A DNA stretch of 64,000 nt from a virus. The notes under the pieces are model-generated. The model did not search any database, was not told where the DNA came from, and was given only the letters and a program-made list of their open reading frames with translations. The stretch is from IMG/VR virus record IMGVR_UViG_3300027749_002876, positions 248,001 through 312,000 of that record; one strand, given 5' to 3'. Below are positions 7,971 through 15,911 of this stretch, in pieces. Position numbers and translations under genes: made by a program. Position 1 is the first letter of the stretch. Each line of letters begins with the position of its first letter.

Positions 7971-9518
7971 TTAACCCAGTACCGCATAGAAGGGCAATGG
8001 CATGATGACTTCATCATGGTCACGTATTTGGTTCTCTAAGTCAAAATGATAGTCACTTAATTGCTGTAGCATACGTGTCACTAACAAACTAGCCATAATC
8101 AAGTCATCTGTATCACCAATTTTTGCGGCATAACTACCACCATGTGCAACAAATGCTTTTAATTCACTTATAAGACTACGACTATTTACGGTCATTTTCT
8201 TGCTTTCAACCAATGTTTTGAACTTAGCACAACTTGCTAATTTACTCTTATTAGTAGTATTGAATCCTCTACGTCCTTTACCTGCTTCACTGATAAAGAT
8301 ACCCGGAATATTACTTTCCCCGTATTCATTTAATGAAATGATCGCGGCTTCACCAATTCCATTACATTCAATACTGTAATAGATGTTATTAGGTTCATTG
8401 GTGCATTCTACTATATATTTGCTTATTTGTGCTAATAGTTTAATTTGGCTAGGGATATCTGTTTTATTGTGTTTCCACTCACCCACTTGAGTAGTAGTGT
8501 TTGCTTCAAATATTTGAATAGCAGATGGGTCGCCACCTGTACCAAGACTTGGATCCAATCCTATACAATATATATTACCTTTTGTTGGTTTTTGATACCA
8601 ACGAACTTGTCCTATACGACTTACGGGTTCTATACCTTCCATCATTAACAATGTGTTTGGATTAATCAATGTTTCATCCGCAATAATAAATTCGCAACCA
8701 ATTTCTCGATTGAAACGATCTTCACCTAACTGTGCTTTTATTTCATCAGCCCATTGTTGATCTCGTCCGGGTTGTTCACTCCAATGCGCTCTGTATGCTC
8801 TAAATCCATTAACTCCTACTTCAGTGGTGTTACCAAAATCATCTTCAGTCTTGTTAGCACCTTTCCAGATATAAGCAAACTGATCCTCATCACTGTTTGG
8901 TGTACTTGTAATAATAGCTTTACCACCAGTTGACAATGTTGGTGTAATAGCTGTCCAAAATTCTTTAGCTATACTTGGACGAACGAATGCAAACTCATCT
9001 AAGTATAATAGTGTAATAGACATACCACGACCTGTATTTTCAGTAGTTGTTGCACTAACAATACGACTACCATTCTCAAAGTCTAATGAGCCTTTATTGT
9101 ATGTAGTAACACCTGCTTTAATATGATCGGGGCAGTTTTCATATGCATAACGTATACGTTGCATAATCTCCTGAGCACCTGTATATTTGTGTGCCGCAAC
9201 TAAGATAGTACTGTCTGGAACAAACATTGCATACCAAAGTAAATATCCGGCGGCTGAAGTTGATTTACCACTCTGTCGAGGCATCAAACTAATACTATAA
9301 CGATAGTTGTGATATGTTTCAATCAATCGTTTTTGATAAGCCCAGGGGTGATATACCATACTACCCTTTGTAGGGTGTTGTATCATAAAGAAGTTATCCA
9401 TAAAATATAGATAACCTGTATCTGGGTCACAGCATTTAATAAAATCCTGTAGTTCTTTATCAGTTTTAAAAACTGTTTTAGTGTACGGGTTCTTTACTAA
9501 TGAAGGTGTATTACTCAT
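7971..9518 (-). CDS. 17: terminase large subunit (gp17-like)
   Basis: The 515-residue phage packaging ATPase/nuclease pumps DNA into the prohead and cuts the concatemer. The N-terminal ATPase domain has a Walker A variant MPRQSGKSTSA near residues 77-87 and Walker B with catalytic Glu, LLYLDEFAF near 170-178, followed by the coupling-type ITSTPNS. The C-terminal RNase H-like nuclease domain has IGLDPSLGTGGDPSA near 318-332 and a late acidic DTDDLIMA. Length is a little shorter than T4 gp17 (610). A consensus TATAAATA lies 6 bases before the ATG and no Shine-Dalgarno is seen. Confidence 0.95.
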   Translation of the reverse strand: MSNTPSLVKNPYTKTVFKTDKELQDFIKCCDPDTGYLYFMDNFFMIQHPTKGSMVYHPWAYQKRLIETYHNYRYSISLMPRQSGKSTSAAGYLLWYAMFVPDSTILVAAHKYTGAQEIMQRIRYAYENCPDHIKAGVTTYNKGSLDFENGSRIVSATTTENTGRGMSITLLYLDEFAFVRPSIAKEFWTAITPTLSTGGKAIITSTPNSDEDQFAYIWKGANKTEDDFGNTTEVGVNGFRAYRAHWSEQPGRDQQWADEIKAQLGEDRFNREIGCEFIIADETLINPNTLLMMEGIEPVSRIGQVRWYQKPTKGNIYCIGLDPSLGTGGDPSAIQIFEANTTTQVGEWKHNKTDIPSQIKLLAQISKYIVECTNEPNNIYYSIECNGIGEAAIISLNEYGESNIPGIFISEAGKGRRGFNTTNKSKLASCAKFKTLVESKKMTVNSRSLISELKAFVAHGGSYAAKIGDTDDLIMASLLVTRMLQQLSDYHFDLENQIRDHDEVIMPLPFYAVLG

Positions 9519-9524
9519 AGTGAG

Positions 9525-9532
9525 TATTTATA
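9525..9532 (-). promoter_or_regulatory. late promoter TATAAATA of terL
   Basis: Perfect T4 late consensus directly after the terminator at 9538-9561, with the terL ATG 6 bases downstream. The placement predicts an almost leaderless terL mRNA. Confidence 0.65.
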
Positions 9533-9537
9533 TCCAT

Positions 9538-9561
9538 AAAAAAACGGCTAAGCCGTTTTTT
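9538..9561 (-). terminator. rho-independent terminator after methyltransferase gene
   Basis: AAAACGGCT / AGCCGTTTT stem with essentially no loop spacer, followed on both strands by A/T runs. It separates the methyltransferase transcript from terL. Confidence 0.85.
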
Positions 9562-10249
9562 ATTTAATATCTAACGGTCGTTGTTTTGTAGCTACAATAC
9601 AGTAAAATACTTCTTTTGCATTATAATCTTCACCTTTTTCGTTTTTACCTTCTAGCGTGAATTCTAAATTGTTAAAGATATTAGCATCAAAGCCACATCG
9701 TGACAGTAATGCTGCCAATTGATTTTGACCTAAAATACTATAATGATTTAGGTTCCATTCATGCTTACGGTCACAATCCGGAGCAGGAACTTCAATGTAA
9801 ATCTTTGCACCTTGCTTTAATATACGATTGTATTCCATTAAACTAAAGATAGGATATGGACTATGTTCTAATGCATGGCGTAAGAAAATAAAATCAACAG
9901 ATTCATCATGGTATCCATCTTTTTGTGGTAAAAAACTTAAATCATACTTCTTGATAGTATGACCTTTATCTTCACAGATTTTAATATCACCCGGACTTAA
10001 TGTTACTCCAGTAAGATTAGTATATCCACGTTCTTTCATACCATCTAGAAAATAACCAGGACCACAACCTAAATCTAAGATTTTACTATCTTTTGGTAAA
10101 TTTAATGGATCAATGTATTGTTTAACAACTTGTGCGGTCAGACTCTCGTGTATCTGGCTGTTACCTTCGTCATATATGTGTGCTTGGTACAGGTATTCAT
10201 TGTAGAATTTAAGTTTTATGAGGTCTAGGGTGTTATTAATATCAATCAT
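9560..10249 (-). CDS. class I SAM-dependent methyltransferase
   Basis: The 229-residue protein has the Rossmann methyltransferase motifs: motif I ILDLGCGPGYFLDG near residues 59-72, motif II region around NLTGVTLSPGD, and motif IV-like DFIFLRHALEHS near 118-129, in the Methyltransf_11/23 style. It transfers a methyl group from SAM, but the substrate is not evident. The HALEHSP motif is common in sugar- or lipid-modifying methyltransferases, and there are sugar-nucleotide genes nearby. The ribosome site AGGAATCT precedes the ATG. It is not a DNA methyltransferase, since there is no DPPY/NPPY or PC motif. Confidence 0.85.
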   Translation of the reverse strand: MIDINNTLDLIKLKFYNEYLYQAHIYDEGNSQIHESLTAQVVKQYIDPLNLPKDSKILDLGCGPGYFLDGMKERGYTNLTGVTLSPGDIKICEDKGHTIKKYDLSFLPQKDGYHDESVDFIFLRHALEHSPYPIFSLMEYNRILKQGAKIYIEVPAPDCDRKHEWNLNHYSILGQNQLAALLSRCGFDANIFNNLEFTLEGKNEKGEDYNAKEVFYCIVATKQRPLDIK

Positions 10250-10301
10250 TGAGATTCCTGTAATTTGATATAATTACTTATTCTCAATATAGGTGATGAA
10301 A

Positions 10302-10676
10302 TTATTTTCTTTTGTAACCTTTAAAAGGTTTAACCAAACTTGTAGTATTAGTGTCATCTGGTTCTTGTGATTTACTATAGGGTACAACATTTTTTTTATC
10401 TGTAGGTATAGTTTTAGTAGCTGAAACAAACATATTATGTTCTTCTTCAGTATATGGATGAACAGTGTTATATTTTTCAGCAAAACTGGCATTATCCATT
10501 TCTACTGCATCTTTACTTTTACCATCAGCCATGCTCATAGCCATCATTAAACGGTTTAAATGATATATGCGGTCATAACCGCCTATATCACGGCTTTTAG
10601 AAACACCAGGGGTAGCTTGACTATGATGGTGATGCATTTTGCCTTCACCTTCAGTTACAAATTCAGTTGCTCTCAT
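10302..10676 (-). CDS. putative internal head protein, capsid-targeting-like N-terminus
   Basis: The 124-residue protein starts MRATEFVTEGEGK, very like the neighbouring 10673-11068 protein and like the T4 internal-protein capsid-targeting pattern (helix, I/V-x-E, then G/A). Both neighbours also end in the same basic KGYKRK. A natural HHHH tract follows the N-terminal motif. The middle contains a helical YDRIYHLNRLMMAMSMADG stretch paralogous to the neighbour. I infer a small protein packaged in the prohead, cleaved after EFVTE and possibly injected with DNA. It overlaps the upstream gene by 4 bases. Confidence 0.65.
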   Translation of the reverse strand: MRATEFVTEGEGKMHHHHSQATPGVSKSRDIGGYDRIYHLNRLMMAMSMADGKSKDAVEMDNASFAEKYNTVHPYTEEEHNMFVSATKTIPTDKKNVVPYSKSQEPDDTNTTSLVKPFKGYKRK

Positions 10677-11068
10677 TTTCTTTTATATCCCTTAAATCCT
10701 TTAATCGGGCTTATTTTATCTACATCAGGTGCTTCTTCGCTAGCCATTGAACCAATTTGTTTTGCGTCACTAGGTGGCATACCCATAGAACGTAATGCAT
10801 CATGTATGTAATCTGCTACATGAGGATCATAACTTACTATGATTTCATTTTCACCAAATATTGATTCTTTACCATCAAATTCAGGGACACCATCTTTAGC
10901 ACGTTGTTGAGCTCCTTTAGCACCTGCAATTGCTACACCAAAGCGATATTGTAAATAAGGGTCTTGGTTCTTAAGTGCAGGAATTTTAAAAGCACCGGGT
11001 AATGCCAATCCTACATCACGTGTGATTGATCCTGTTTTACCTTCACTGATAAATTCTTTTGCTCTCAT
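10673..11068 (-). CDS. putative internal head protein, paralogue
   Basis: The 131-residue protein begins MRAKEFISEGKTG and ends KGFKGYKRK, sharing both terminal motifs with the adjacent 10302-10676 protein. The central region (YLQYRFGVAIAGAKG, then VSYDPHVADYIHDALRSMG) is similar in layout to its neighbour, so the pair looks like a tandem duplication. The N-terminus resembles T4 internal-protein targeting sequences cleaved after I-x-E by the prohead protease. The role in the host is unknown. The start follows the stop of the 11070 gene by one base. Confidence 0.65.
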   Translation of the reverse strand: MRAKEFISEGKTGSITRDVGLALPGAFKIPALKNQDPYLQYRFGVAIAGAKGAQQRAKDGVPEFDGKESIFGENEIIVSYDPHVADYIHDALRSMGMPPSDAKQIGSMASEEAPDVDKISPIKGFKGYKRK

Positions 11069-11069
11069 A

Positions 11070-11648
11070 TTAAATACTACTGTTAAAAGTCACTTGAGAT
11101 GCAATAAAATGTGTTATATTTGCATTGGCAATTGGATTAGCTAGAATTCTGATATTTCCACCATTTACATCCATGTTATAGTTAGAAACTGCACTACCTG
11201 AAAAGGTTAGTCCATACCCGGTAAACTTGACAGATGCGTTACTATTTGTAATCTGTGCTGATATTGTAATGTCTTGGCTATCACTATTGGCTGGATTACT
11301 TGAACGAATTTGAAATACACCCTGTGTAAATGCATTAGCTGGATATTCATAGATAACTTGGTTAGCTGTTAATCCAGTAGTATATGTTGAATTTGTGTTG
11401 ACTGTTGTGAGAAATAAATTACTAAAGTTATTATTAATCTTACTAAACGCTGTACGTAATGGATCACCTAATCCGTCATTAGGAGTGGCTCCAATATTAA
11501 TATATTCTTGTGAACCGTAAGGTCCTTCACTGCTAACAAATGATAAGGTGTCAACTACTGGAATGGCTTCAACAACAACAGGTGTATTGACAATAGGTTC
11601 TGGAGTCTCTTTTGGTATCTTGCTTGCTTTGATAACTTTTTGTGTCAT
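11070..11648 (-). CDS. fibre/neck-type structural protein
   Basis: The 192-residue protein has a Pro/Val-rich N-terminus and then the motif INIGATPNDGLGDPLRTAFS with KINNNFSNLF (residues 52-81), a signature of T4-like fibre and neck proteins where it forms a short trimeric coiled region. The rest is beta-rich with Asn/Ser/Thr repeats. It is probably a virion fibre, whisker or head decoration. A late-like GATAAATA at 11670-11677 and ribosome site AGGAAT precede the ATG, so a normal leader is present. Confidence 0.75.
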   Translation of the reverse strand: MTQKVIKASKIPKETPEPIVNTPVVVEAIPVVDTLSFVSSEGPYGSQEYINIGATPNDGLGDPLRTAFSKINNNFSNLFLTTVNTNSTYTTGLTANQVIYEYPANAFTQGVFQIRSSNPANSDSQDITISAQITNSNASVKFTGYGLTFSGSAVSNYNMDVNGGNIRILANPIANANITHFIASQVTFNSSI

Positions 11649-11669
11649 TATAATTCCTAGACTATAATG

Positions 11670-11677
11670 TATTTATC
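11670..11677 (-). promoter_or_regulatory. late-promoter-like GATAAATA
   Basis: It lies about 22 bases upstream of the 11648 ATG, overlapping the end of the upstream lipoprotein gene. The distance leaves room for a leader with an AGGAAT ribosome site. Confidence 0.5.
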
Positions 11678-11936
11678 AAAGGCCAAGCCAATTCTTCTTT
11701 GGGGCTTCAATAACTATAGGGGTTTTGCTACGTTGTATCTCTTGTAAAGCACGTATTGCTTCCATTTTAACTTGATTATCTGAACTCTTTGTCAAGTCAA
11801 TCAGTACACTAATACGTGCGGCTTCGCTCATTGTAGCATCTCTGCTGATAGCTTTCTGTGCTTCTAAGTATAACTCAAAATCATTGTTAGTGGCGCAACC
11901 AGCTAATAATACACTCAATAATATAAAATACTTCAT
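11676..11936 (-). CDS. small lipoprotein, 86 aa
   Basis: A type II signal peptide MKYFILLSVLLAGC with lipobox LLAGC is visible at residues 10-14, so the mature protein is about 73 residues, acylated and probably in the outer membrane. The mature part is helical (AISRDATMSEAARISVLIDL) and ends with a basic, Pro-containing tail. It follows the o-spanin-like lipoprotein gene and could be an accessory lysis or outer-membrane protein. No strong ribosome site is seen, so translation may depend on the upstream gene. Confidence 0.7.
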   Translation of the reverse strand: MKYFILLSVLLAGCATNNDFELYLEAQKAISRDATMSEAARISVLIDLTKSSDNQVKMEAIRALQEIQRSKTPIVIEAPKKNWLGL

Positions 11937-11945
11937 AATATGCTA

Positions 11946-12206
11946 TTATTTTACACTATCAAATATCTTTTTCTGTTCGTTATACCAATCTTGCCATCCA
12001 TCTACTTTAGTTGAACATTCGTAGTATAGTGAATAGTTCTGTACAATTACTTTCAACATGTCTGTAATTGCTACTTTATCACCTTCAATCTTTTTAAGAC
12101 TTTCGCATTTCTTCATCAATTCGGGGGTAGCATTGGGAAACTTTTGTTTAACTGGAACAACGGTTGAGCATCCAGCTAATAATAATACTATTAGAAGATA
12201 CTTCAT
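11946..12206 (-). CDS. putative o-spanin lipoprotein (Rz1-like)
   Basis: The lipoprotein signal MKYLLIVLLLAGC has lipobox LLAGC at residues 9-13. The mature part contains FPNATPELMKKCESL and two further Cys residues, with helical YYECSTKVDGWQDWYNEQKK at the C-terminus. Its ATG overlaps the stop of the upstream membrane coiled-coil gene by 4 bases. This arrangement (inner-membrane coiled-coil protein followed by overlapping lipoprotein) is the classic spanin pair that fuses inner and outer membrane during lysis. A GGGAGATAAG ribosome site is present. Confidence 0.7.
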   Translation of the reverse strand: MKYLLIVLLLAGCSTVVPVKQKFPNATPELMKKCESLKKIEGDKVAITDMLKVIVQNYSLYYECSTKVDGWQDWYNEQKKIFDSVK

Positions 12207-12655
12207 TTCTTATCTCCCATGCTAGCGGCTTTATTTAATGTATCAATTACATCTTTAGGTACTGGGCAGTTTTCAATGTACTTGATAACTTCTTCTTTTT
12301 TGATTACTTCTTTATCAATGTATTGGATAATGTCTTTACCCTTTTCACGGATAACCTTAGTCTTTTCTACTATTTTTTCTTGTATCTCTATGTTCTTATT
12401 AGCTGATTGTGCTTCAGCTTGAGCCATTTTAGCTTCCATCTCTTTGACTTTAAGTTCCCACTCTTTATAGTCGGCTAATCCACCCTCAAGGTATACAGCA
12501 AATACAAGTACAATAATGCTACATATTTGTATAGCAAATTGATATGTTTTGACAAAAGGAATGAATCCTAGGACGAATCCTGCTATTGTGCCCAAAATAC
12601 CTAATATAAATATTATATGTATTGCGGCGTCGGGTAGTAATGATAGGATAAACAT
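12203..12655 (-). CDS. putative i-spanin (Rz-like) membrane protein
   Basis: The 150-residue protein has two hydrophobic segments (about residues 9-34 and 39-57) followed by a long charged coiled coil (60-120) and a C-terminal CPVPKDVIDTLNKAA motif typical of Rz-like proteins. It is the inner-membrane partner of the lipoprotein encoded by the overlapping downstream gene. Two membrane segments rather than one are unusual for a classical i-spanin. A consensus TATAAATA ends 8 bases before the ATG and there is no obvious ribosome site. Holin T lies about 20 kb away at 32062. Confidence 0.65.
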   Translation of the reverse strand: MFILSLLPDAAIHIIFILGILGTIAGFVLGFIPFVKTYQFAIQICSIIVLVFAVYLEGGLADYKEWELKVKEMEAKMAQAEAQSANKNIEIQEKIVEKTKVIREKGKDIIQYIDKEVIKKEEVIKYIENCPVPKDVIDTLNKAASMGDKK

Positions 12656-12663
12656 AGTATTCT

Positions 12664-12671
12664 TATTTATA
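12664..12671 (-). promoter_or_regulatory. late promoter TATAAATA of the spanin operon
   Basis: Perfect late consensus 8 bases before the 12655 ATG. It would give a leader of about 3 bases. Confidence 0.6.
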
Positions 12672-12673
12672 CT

Positions 12674-13741
12674 TTAGAAAAACAATTTTACTTTATCCGC
12701 TATATATTCTACTTCTTGATCGGTTAACTCAGGATACATGGGCAAACTTAATACTCCCCTACTTAACATTACGCTTATAGCCATTAAATCAGGTCTACTA
12801 ATATTCCTATCTTGTGCTAACGGTAAATCACCTAGTACATATTCATAATGAATCTTGCTATCTATTCCATGTTCTTTTAGATGTGACTGTAATCTATTTC
12901 TATCATCCATATACATTACAAACTTCTGATGTGCGTGCGGGTCCTTTGTATCAGATAAACAACGTAATGGTAGTTCTTTAAACTTATCACACCAATACTT
13001 AGCTATTTCACTTCTACGATTCTGCCATTCATCTATGTACTTTGCTCTAACTAATATCTGAGCACAATCTTGTTCACTCATTTTACTATTAGTGCCTACA
13101 TCATGGAATGCAGGCTTATTGTTATCTCTATATGTTGATGCAAACAAATATAAATGTTCATCATTCGTTACAATAGCACCACCATTACCTGAACTAGGTA
13201 AGTTCTTTGTAGGATCAAAGCTGATAGACATACCACTACCTACATCCCCATTACACACTAACCAATGTTGTGCTCCATCTACAATTACTGCATTTGCGCT
13301 AGCATACCCTGCAATAGGCCATGGCTTACGACCACCATATCCCATGACACACGTATATCCTTTTAAACTATTCTCTACTTCAATGACACCGTTCTTGTCT
13401 GTATCAACTAAGTCTACATCCCATCCCGCACTTAATAATGAATTTAGTGTTGCTGGGTAAGTTAAGTTAGGTATACGAATCTTAGGATTATTTTTGAATG
13501 TTTCTAAATGTTTATGTTTCTTATACCTAGCAATAATCTCTAATGCTTGTGTACCACTATGAACTGTGATAGCATATTGTGTTTTAGTACGATTCTTAAG
13601 CCATTCTTCAAACGAACGTGTATAATGCCCACTCACAAGCTGTCCGTCTTTAAGGGCACGGTCTGTGGCATCTAATAACTCATCTCTTAGATTACCGTAC
13701 TGTCTTTTTAGACCAAAATGTGCTATTACTAAGCCACTCAT
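12674..13741 (-). CDS. DegT/DnrJ/EryC1-family sugar aminotransferase
   Basis: PLP-dependent aminotransferase of the DegT/DnrJ/EryC1/StrS family, 355 residues from the ATG at 13741. An upstream TTG at 13753 is less likely because it sits further inside the epimerase gene. Residues TVHSGTQALEI (about 54-64) form the phosphate-binding region, VDGAQHW contains the cofactor Asp, and FDPTKNLPSSGNGG (about 175-188) holds the Schiff-base Lys and Gly-rich loop. The family makes amino-sugar nucleotides for surface glycans. It overlaps the epimerase gene, suggesting a two-step sugar-nucleotide pathway. Confidence 0.88.
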   Translation of the reverse strand: MSGLVIAHFGLKRQYGNLRDELLDATDRALKDGQLVSGHYTRSFEEWLKNRTKTQYAITVHSGTQALEIIARYKKHKHLETFKNNPKIRIPNLTYPATLNSLLSAGWDVDLVDTDKNGVIEVENSLKGYTCVMGYGGRKPWPIAGYASANAVIVDGAQHWLVCNGDVGSGMSISFDPTKNLPSSGNGGAIVTNDEHLYLFASTYRDNNKPAFHDVGTNSKMSEQDCAQILVRAKYIDEWQNRRSEIAKYWCDKFKELPLRCLSDTKDPHAHQKFVMYMDDRNRLQSHLKEHGIDSKIHYEYVLGDLPLAQDRNISRPDLMAISVMLSRGVLSLPMYPELTDQEVEYIADKVKLFF

Positions 13742-14669
13742 AATATTTTTCAAATCCTTCTTCTACATCAGTTTTAGGATCATATCCAAAGTCTTTGCGA
13801 GCGGCATCAATGTTCAATGCCCCACGACTTGGAAAATCTTTATCTTTATCTTTAACTACTAATGTTCCACCACCTGCTAGTTTCAATGCTAATTGTGCGG
13901 CTTCTAACAATGTACGACTGTGGCTCTTAGTAATGTTATATGTCTTGTTCTCTGTGTTATCACTTAATGCGGCTGCAACAATTCCATCTGCGGCATCTTC
14001 AACATAGGTAAAGTCTAATGTTTCATTAGCACCATTTACATTCAATGTACCGCCACGCATTGCAGTTAACATAAACTTAGCGATAACACGATCCTCAACA
14101 TCTAGTGGTCCATATACAGCACTTGGACGAATGATAGTATGAACAAGATTGGTCTTGCGTGTGTAATCTTTGACTAACCATTCACCTGCAAGTTTCATAA
14201 TACCATATTGTCCTTGTGGTTTACAGATAGCATCTTCTGTTACATCGTCAGTAAAGTCACCATACACCATTGAACTACTGATATAAATGAATTTACGTAC
14301 ATCATACTTATCGCTAGCTTCCAGCAAGTTGAGCAACCCTTCACTCATAACACGACTTCCCCAAGCGGGATTACTATTAACTACTTTTTGTCTTGGGAAG
14401 CTAGCCATGTGAATTACAATCTCTGGTTGCTCTACATTGAATATGTGGTCAACTGATTTAGCATCACAAATGTCTCTATCGTAGATATAACTATCTACTG
14501 CTATTTTCTTTCTACGTTCAGTCATCAAATAATTAATTTCATCTTGTGGGATTATACCATAGTTTGTTTTAGTATCCATGATAGATACTAGATGACCCTT
14601 GTCTTGCAATCGTTTAACTACATTGTGTCCAATGAGTCCCAATCCTCCCGTTACTAATATATTACTCAT
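13692..14669 (-). CDS. NAD-dependent sugar epimerase/dehydratase
   Basis: Extended short-chain dehydrogenase, 325 residues. The N-terminal NAD-binding motif is VTGGLGLIGHN (residues 6-16), Asp-containing MDTKTN follows strand 2, and the catalytic Ser/Tyr/Lys are in SSSMVYG and YGIMKLAGE (about 131-137 and 151-159). It resembles UDP-glucose 4-epimerase and related enzymes acting on nucleotide sugars. The 3' end overlaps the aminotransferase gene by about 50 bases and the 5' end overlaps the 14662 gene, so the three are co-expressed. Product identity cannot be fixed from sequence alone. Confidence 0.9.
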   Translation of the reverse strand: MSNILVTGGLGLIGHNVVKRLQDKGHLVSIMDTKTNYGIIPQDEINYLMTERRKKIAVDSYIYDRDICDAKSVDHIFNVEQPEIVIHMASFPRQKVVNSNPAWGSRVMSEGLLNLLEASDKYDVRKFIYISSSMVYGDFTDDVTEDAICKPQGQYGIMKLAGEWLVKDYTRKTNLVHTIIRPSAVYGPLDVEDRVIAKFMLTAMRGGTLNVNGANETLDFTYVEDAADGIVAAALSDNTENKTYNITKSHSRTLLEAAQLALKLAGGGTLVVKDKDKDFPSRGALNIDAARKDFGYDPKTDVEEGFEKYYEWLSNSTFWSKKTVR

Positions 14670-14991
14670 ATTTTAACTTCCAAAATGTTAATTGTTTATG
14701 TGTTAGATATGCTCTAATTTGATATATGTGACCATAACTGTATAGGTCATGGTTACGATGCCAACTAGGTATAGGATTAGAGTTTTCCATTATCCACTTA
14801 CCTTGTTCTGTTTGTTGCCATTCATATATAGGTTGTGCCACCATTAAATCAGGATCTTCAACATCACCCATTCTAATAGTATGAACTACTTGAGTGATAG
14901 ATACTGATTCTTCACCTGTATCAGATATTTGTACCTGATACTTAGGTCTAAGTTCAATATCAGACTGCCATTGTTGCTTTGATAGGGCCAT
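14662..14991 (-). CDS. hypothetical protein, 109 aa, within ThyA-epimerase operon
   Basis: Function not recognised. A Trp/Gln-rich protein with PIYEWQQTEQGKWIMEN in the centre and a His-rich stretch PSWHRNHDLYSYGHIYQIRA. It resembles conserved small phage proteins of unknown function. Its start lies 31 bases inside thyA and its stop overlaps the epimerase start, so it is read in a compact operon. No membrane or signal segment is seen. Confidence 0.65.
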   Translation of the reverse strand: MALSKQQWQSDIELRPKYQVQISDTGEESVSITQVVHTIRMGDVEDPDLMVAQPIYEWQQTEQGKWIMENSNPIPSWHRNHDLYSYGHIYQIRAYLTHKQLTFWKLKYE

Positions 14992-15859
14992 GACTTTGAT
15001 AATTCTCTAAATGTATATCTTGCATTGTCATCTCAAAGATGTTATTCTTTTCTGCGTTTAACATTAATGTAGGCAATGGATAAGGTTCACGTGTTAATTG
15101 TTCTTTAACTTGTTCAATATGATTTTTATAGATATGTGTATCACCTGTGCTGATTATAAGTTCTCCTACTTTCAAACCACAGTGATGTGCCAATAGATGT
15201 ATAAGTAATGCATAACTAGCAATATTAAAGGGGAGGCCTAAAAAAACATCCACGGATCTCTGATACATATGGCAAGATAGTTCACGATTTTTGTTAACAT
15301 AGAATTGACTCATAACGTGACAAGGGGGCAATGCCATTTGGTCTAGCTCGCTCACGTTCCAAGCACTTAGTATGTGCCTGCGCCCATTAGGATCTTCAGT
15401 TAATCCTTTAATGAGATTTGCCAATTGGTCTACTTCAATCTTGTCAACTGCGAGGCGTGTGCCACCTTTGTGTGCCGGGCCCATGTCTTTTTCTATGCGG
15501 TACTTATTCCAGTGACGCCATTGTACTCCGTAGATACGACCAATATCACCTTCAAATTTTGCTTTGTGTTTCCAATAGGGTGACAATGCATTTGGTGTCC
15601 ATATCGTAACGGTATCTTCTCTAGTACCATGGGTAATCTCTGCCAATCTACGCTCATCACTACTGCCTTCAATAAACCAAAGTAGTTCACCGACACAAGC
15701 TTTCCATGCAAGTTTTTTAGTAGTGACTGCGGGAAAGCCCCTACGCAAATCAAAGCGAAGGTGGCGTCCAAAAACACTATGTGTGCCAACACCAGTTCTG
15801 TCATCTTTAACTTCTCCGTTGTCTAGTATATCTTGTAATAATTCTTTATATTGTTTCAT
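14960..15859 (-). CDS. thyA: thymidylate synthase
   Basis: ThyA converts dUMP to dTMP using methylene-tetrahydrofolate, supplying thymidine for phage DNA. The 299-residue protein starts MKQYKELLQDIL as in bacterial ThyA, which fixes the start. The folate/dUMP sites include DDRTGVGT, the catalytic Cys is in LPPCHVMSQFYV (about residues 182-193), and the conserved YQRSVDVFLGLPFNIASY follows. The gene has an extended -10 promoter (TGATATAAT at 15865-15873) whose predicted start point falls on the ATG, and no ribosome site, so the mRNA may be leaderless. Confidence 0.97.
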   Translation of the reverse strand: MKQYKELLQDILDNGEVKDDRTGVGTHSVFGRHLRFDLRRGFPAVTTKKLAWKACVGELLWFIEGSSDERRLAEITHGTREDTVTIWTPNALSPYWKHKAKFEGDIGRIYGVQWRHWNKYRIEKDMGPAHKGGTRLAVDKIEVDQLANLIKGLTEDPNGRRHILSAWNVSELDQMALPPCHVMSQFYVNKNRELSCHMYQRSVDVFLGLPFNIASYALLIHLLAHHCGLKVGELIISTGDTHIYKNHIEQVKEQLTREPYPLPTLMLNAEKNNIFEMTMQDIHLENYQSHGPIKATMAV

Positions 15860-15864
15860 AATTT

Positions 15865-15873
15865 ATTATATCA
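15865..15873 (-). promoter_or_regulatory. extended -10 promoter of thyA
   Basis: TGATATAAT on the minus strand with 5 bases to the ATG. No good -35 is present, which extended -10 promoters do not need. Confidence 0.5.
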
Positions 15874-15883
15874 TAATATAAGG

Positions 15884-15907
15884 AAAGCCCCAACGAATCA
15901 GGGCTTT
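15884..15907. terminator. hairpin after 15912 gene
   Basis: AAAGCCC / GGGCTTT stem with a 10-base loop between the 15912 gene end and thyA. The U-run is good in the plus direction and poor in the minus direction, so it may be a weak or bidirectional terminator. Confidence 0.5.
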
Positions 15908-15911
15908 TTAA

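Noticed and set aside
10274-10492. 72-residue minus-strand frame overlapping the internal head protein gene
   Set aside because: It is a shadow frame of 10302-10676, Ile/Leu/Lys-rich and without a ribosome site.
10632-10645. HHHH tract as a vector or tag artefact
   Set aside because: It is only four residues inside a longer natural protein with phage-type codons and a paralogous neighbour.
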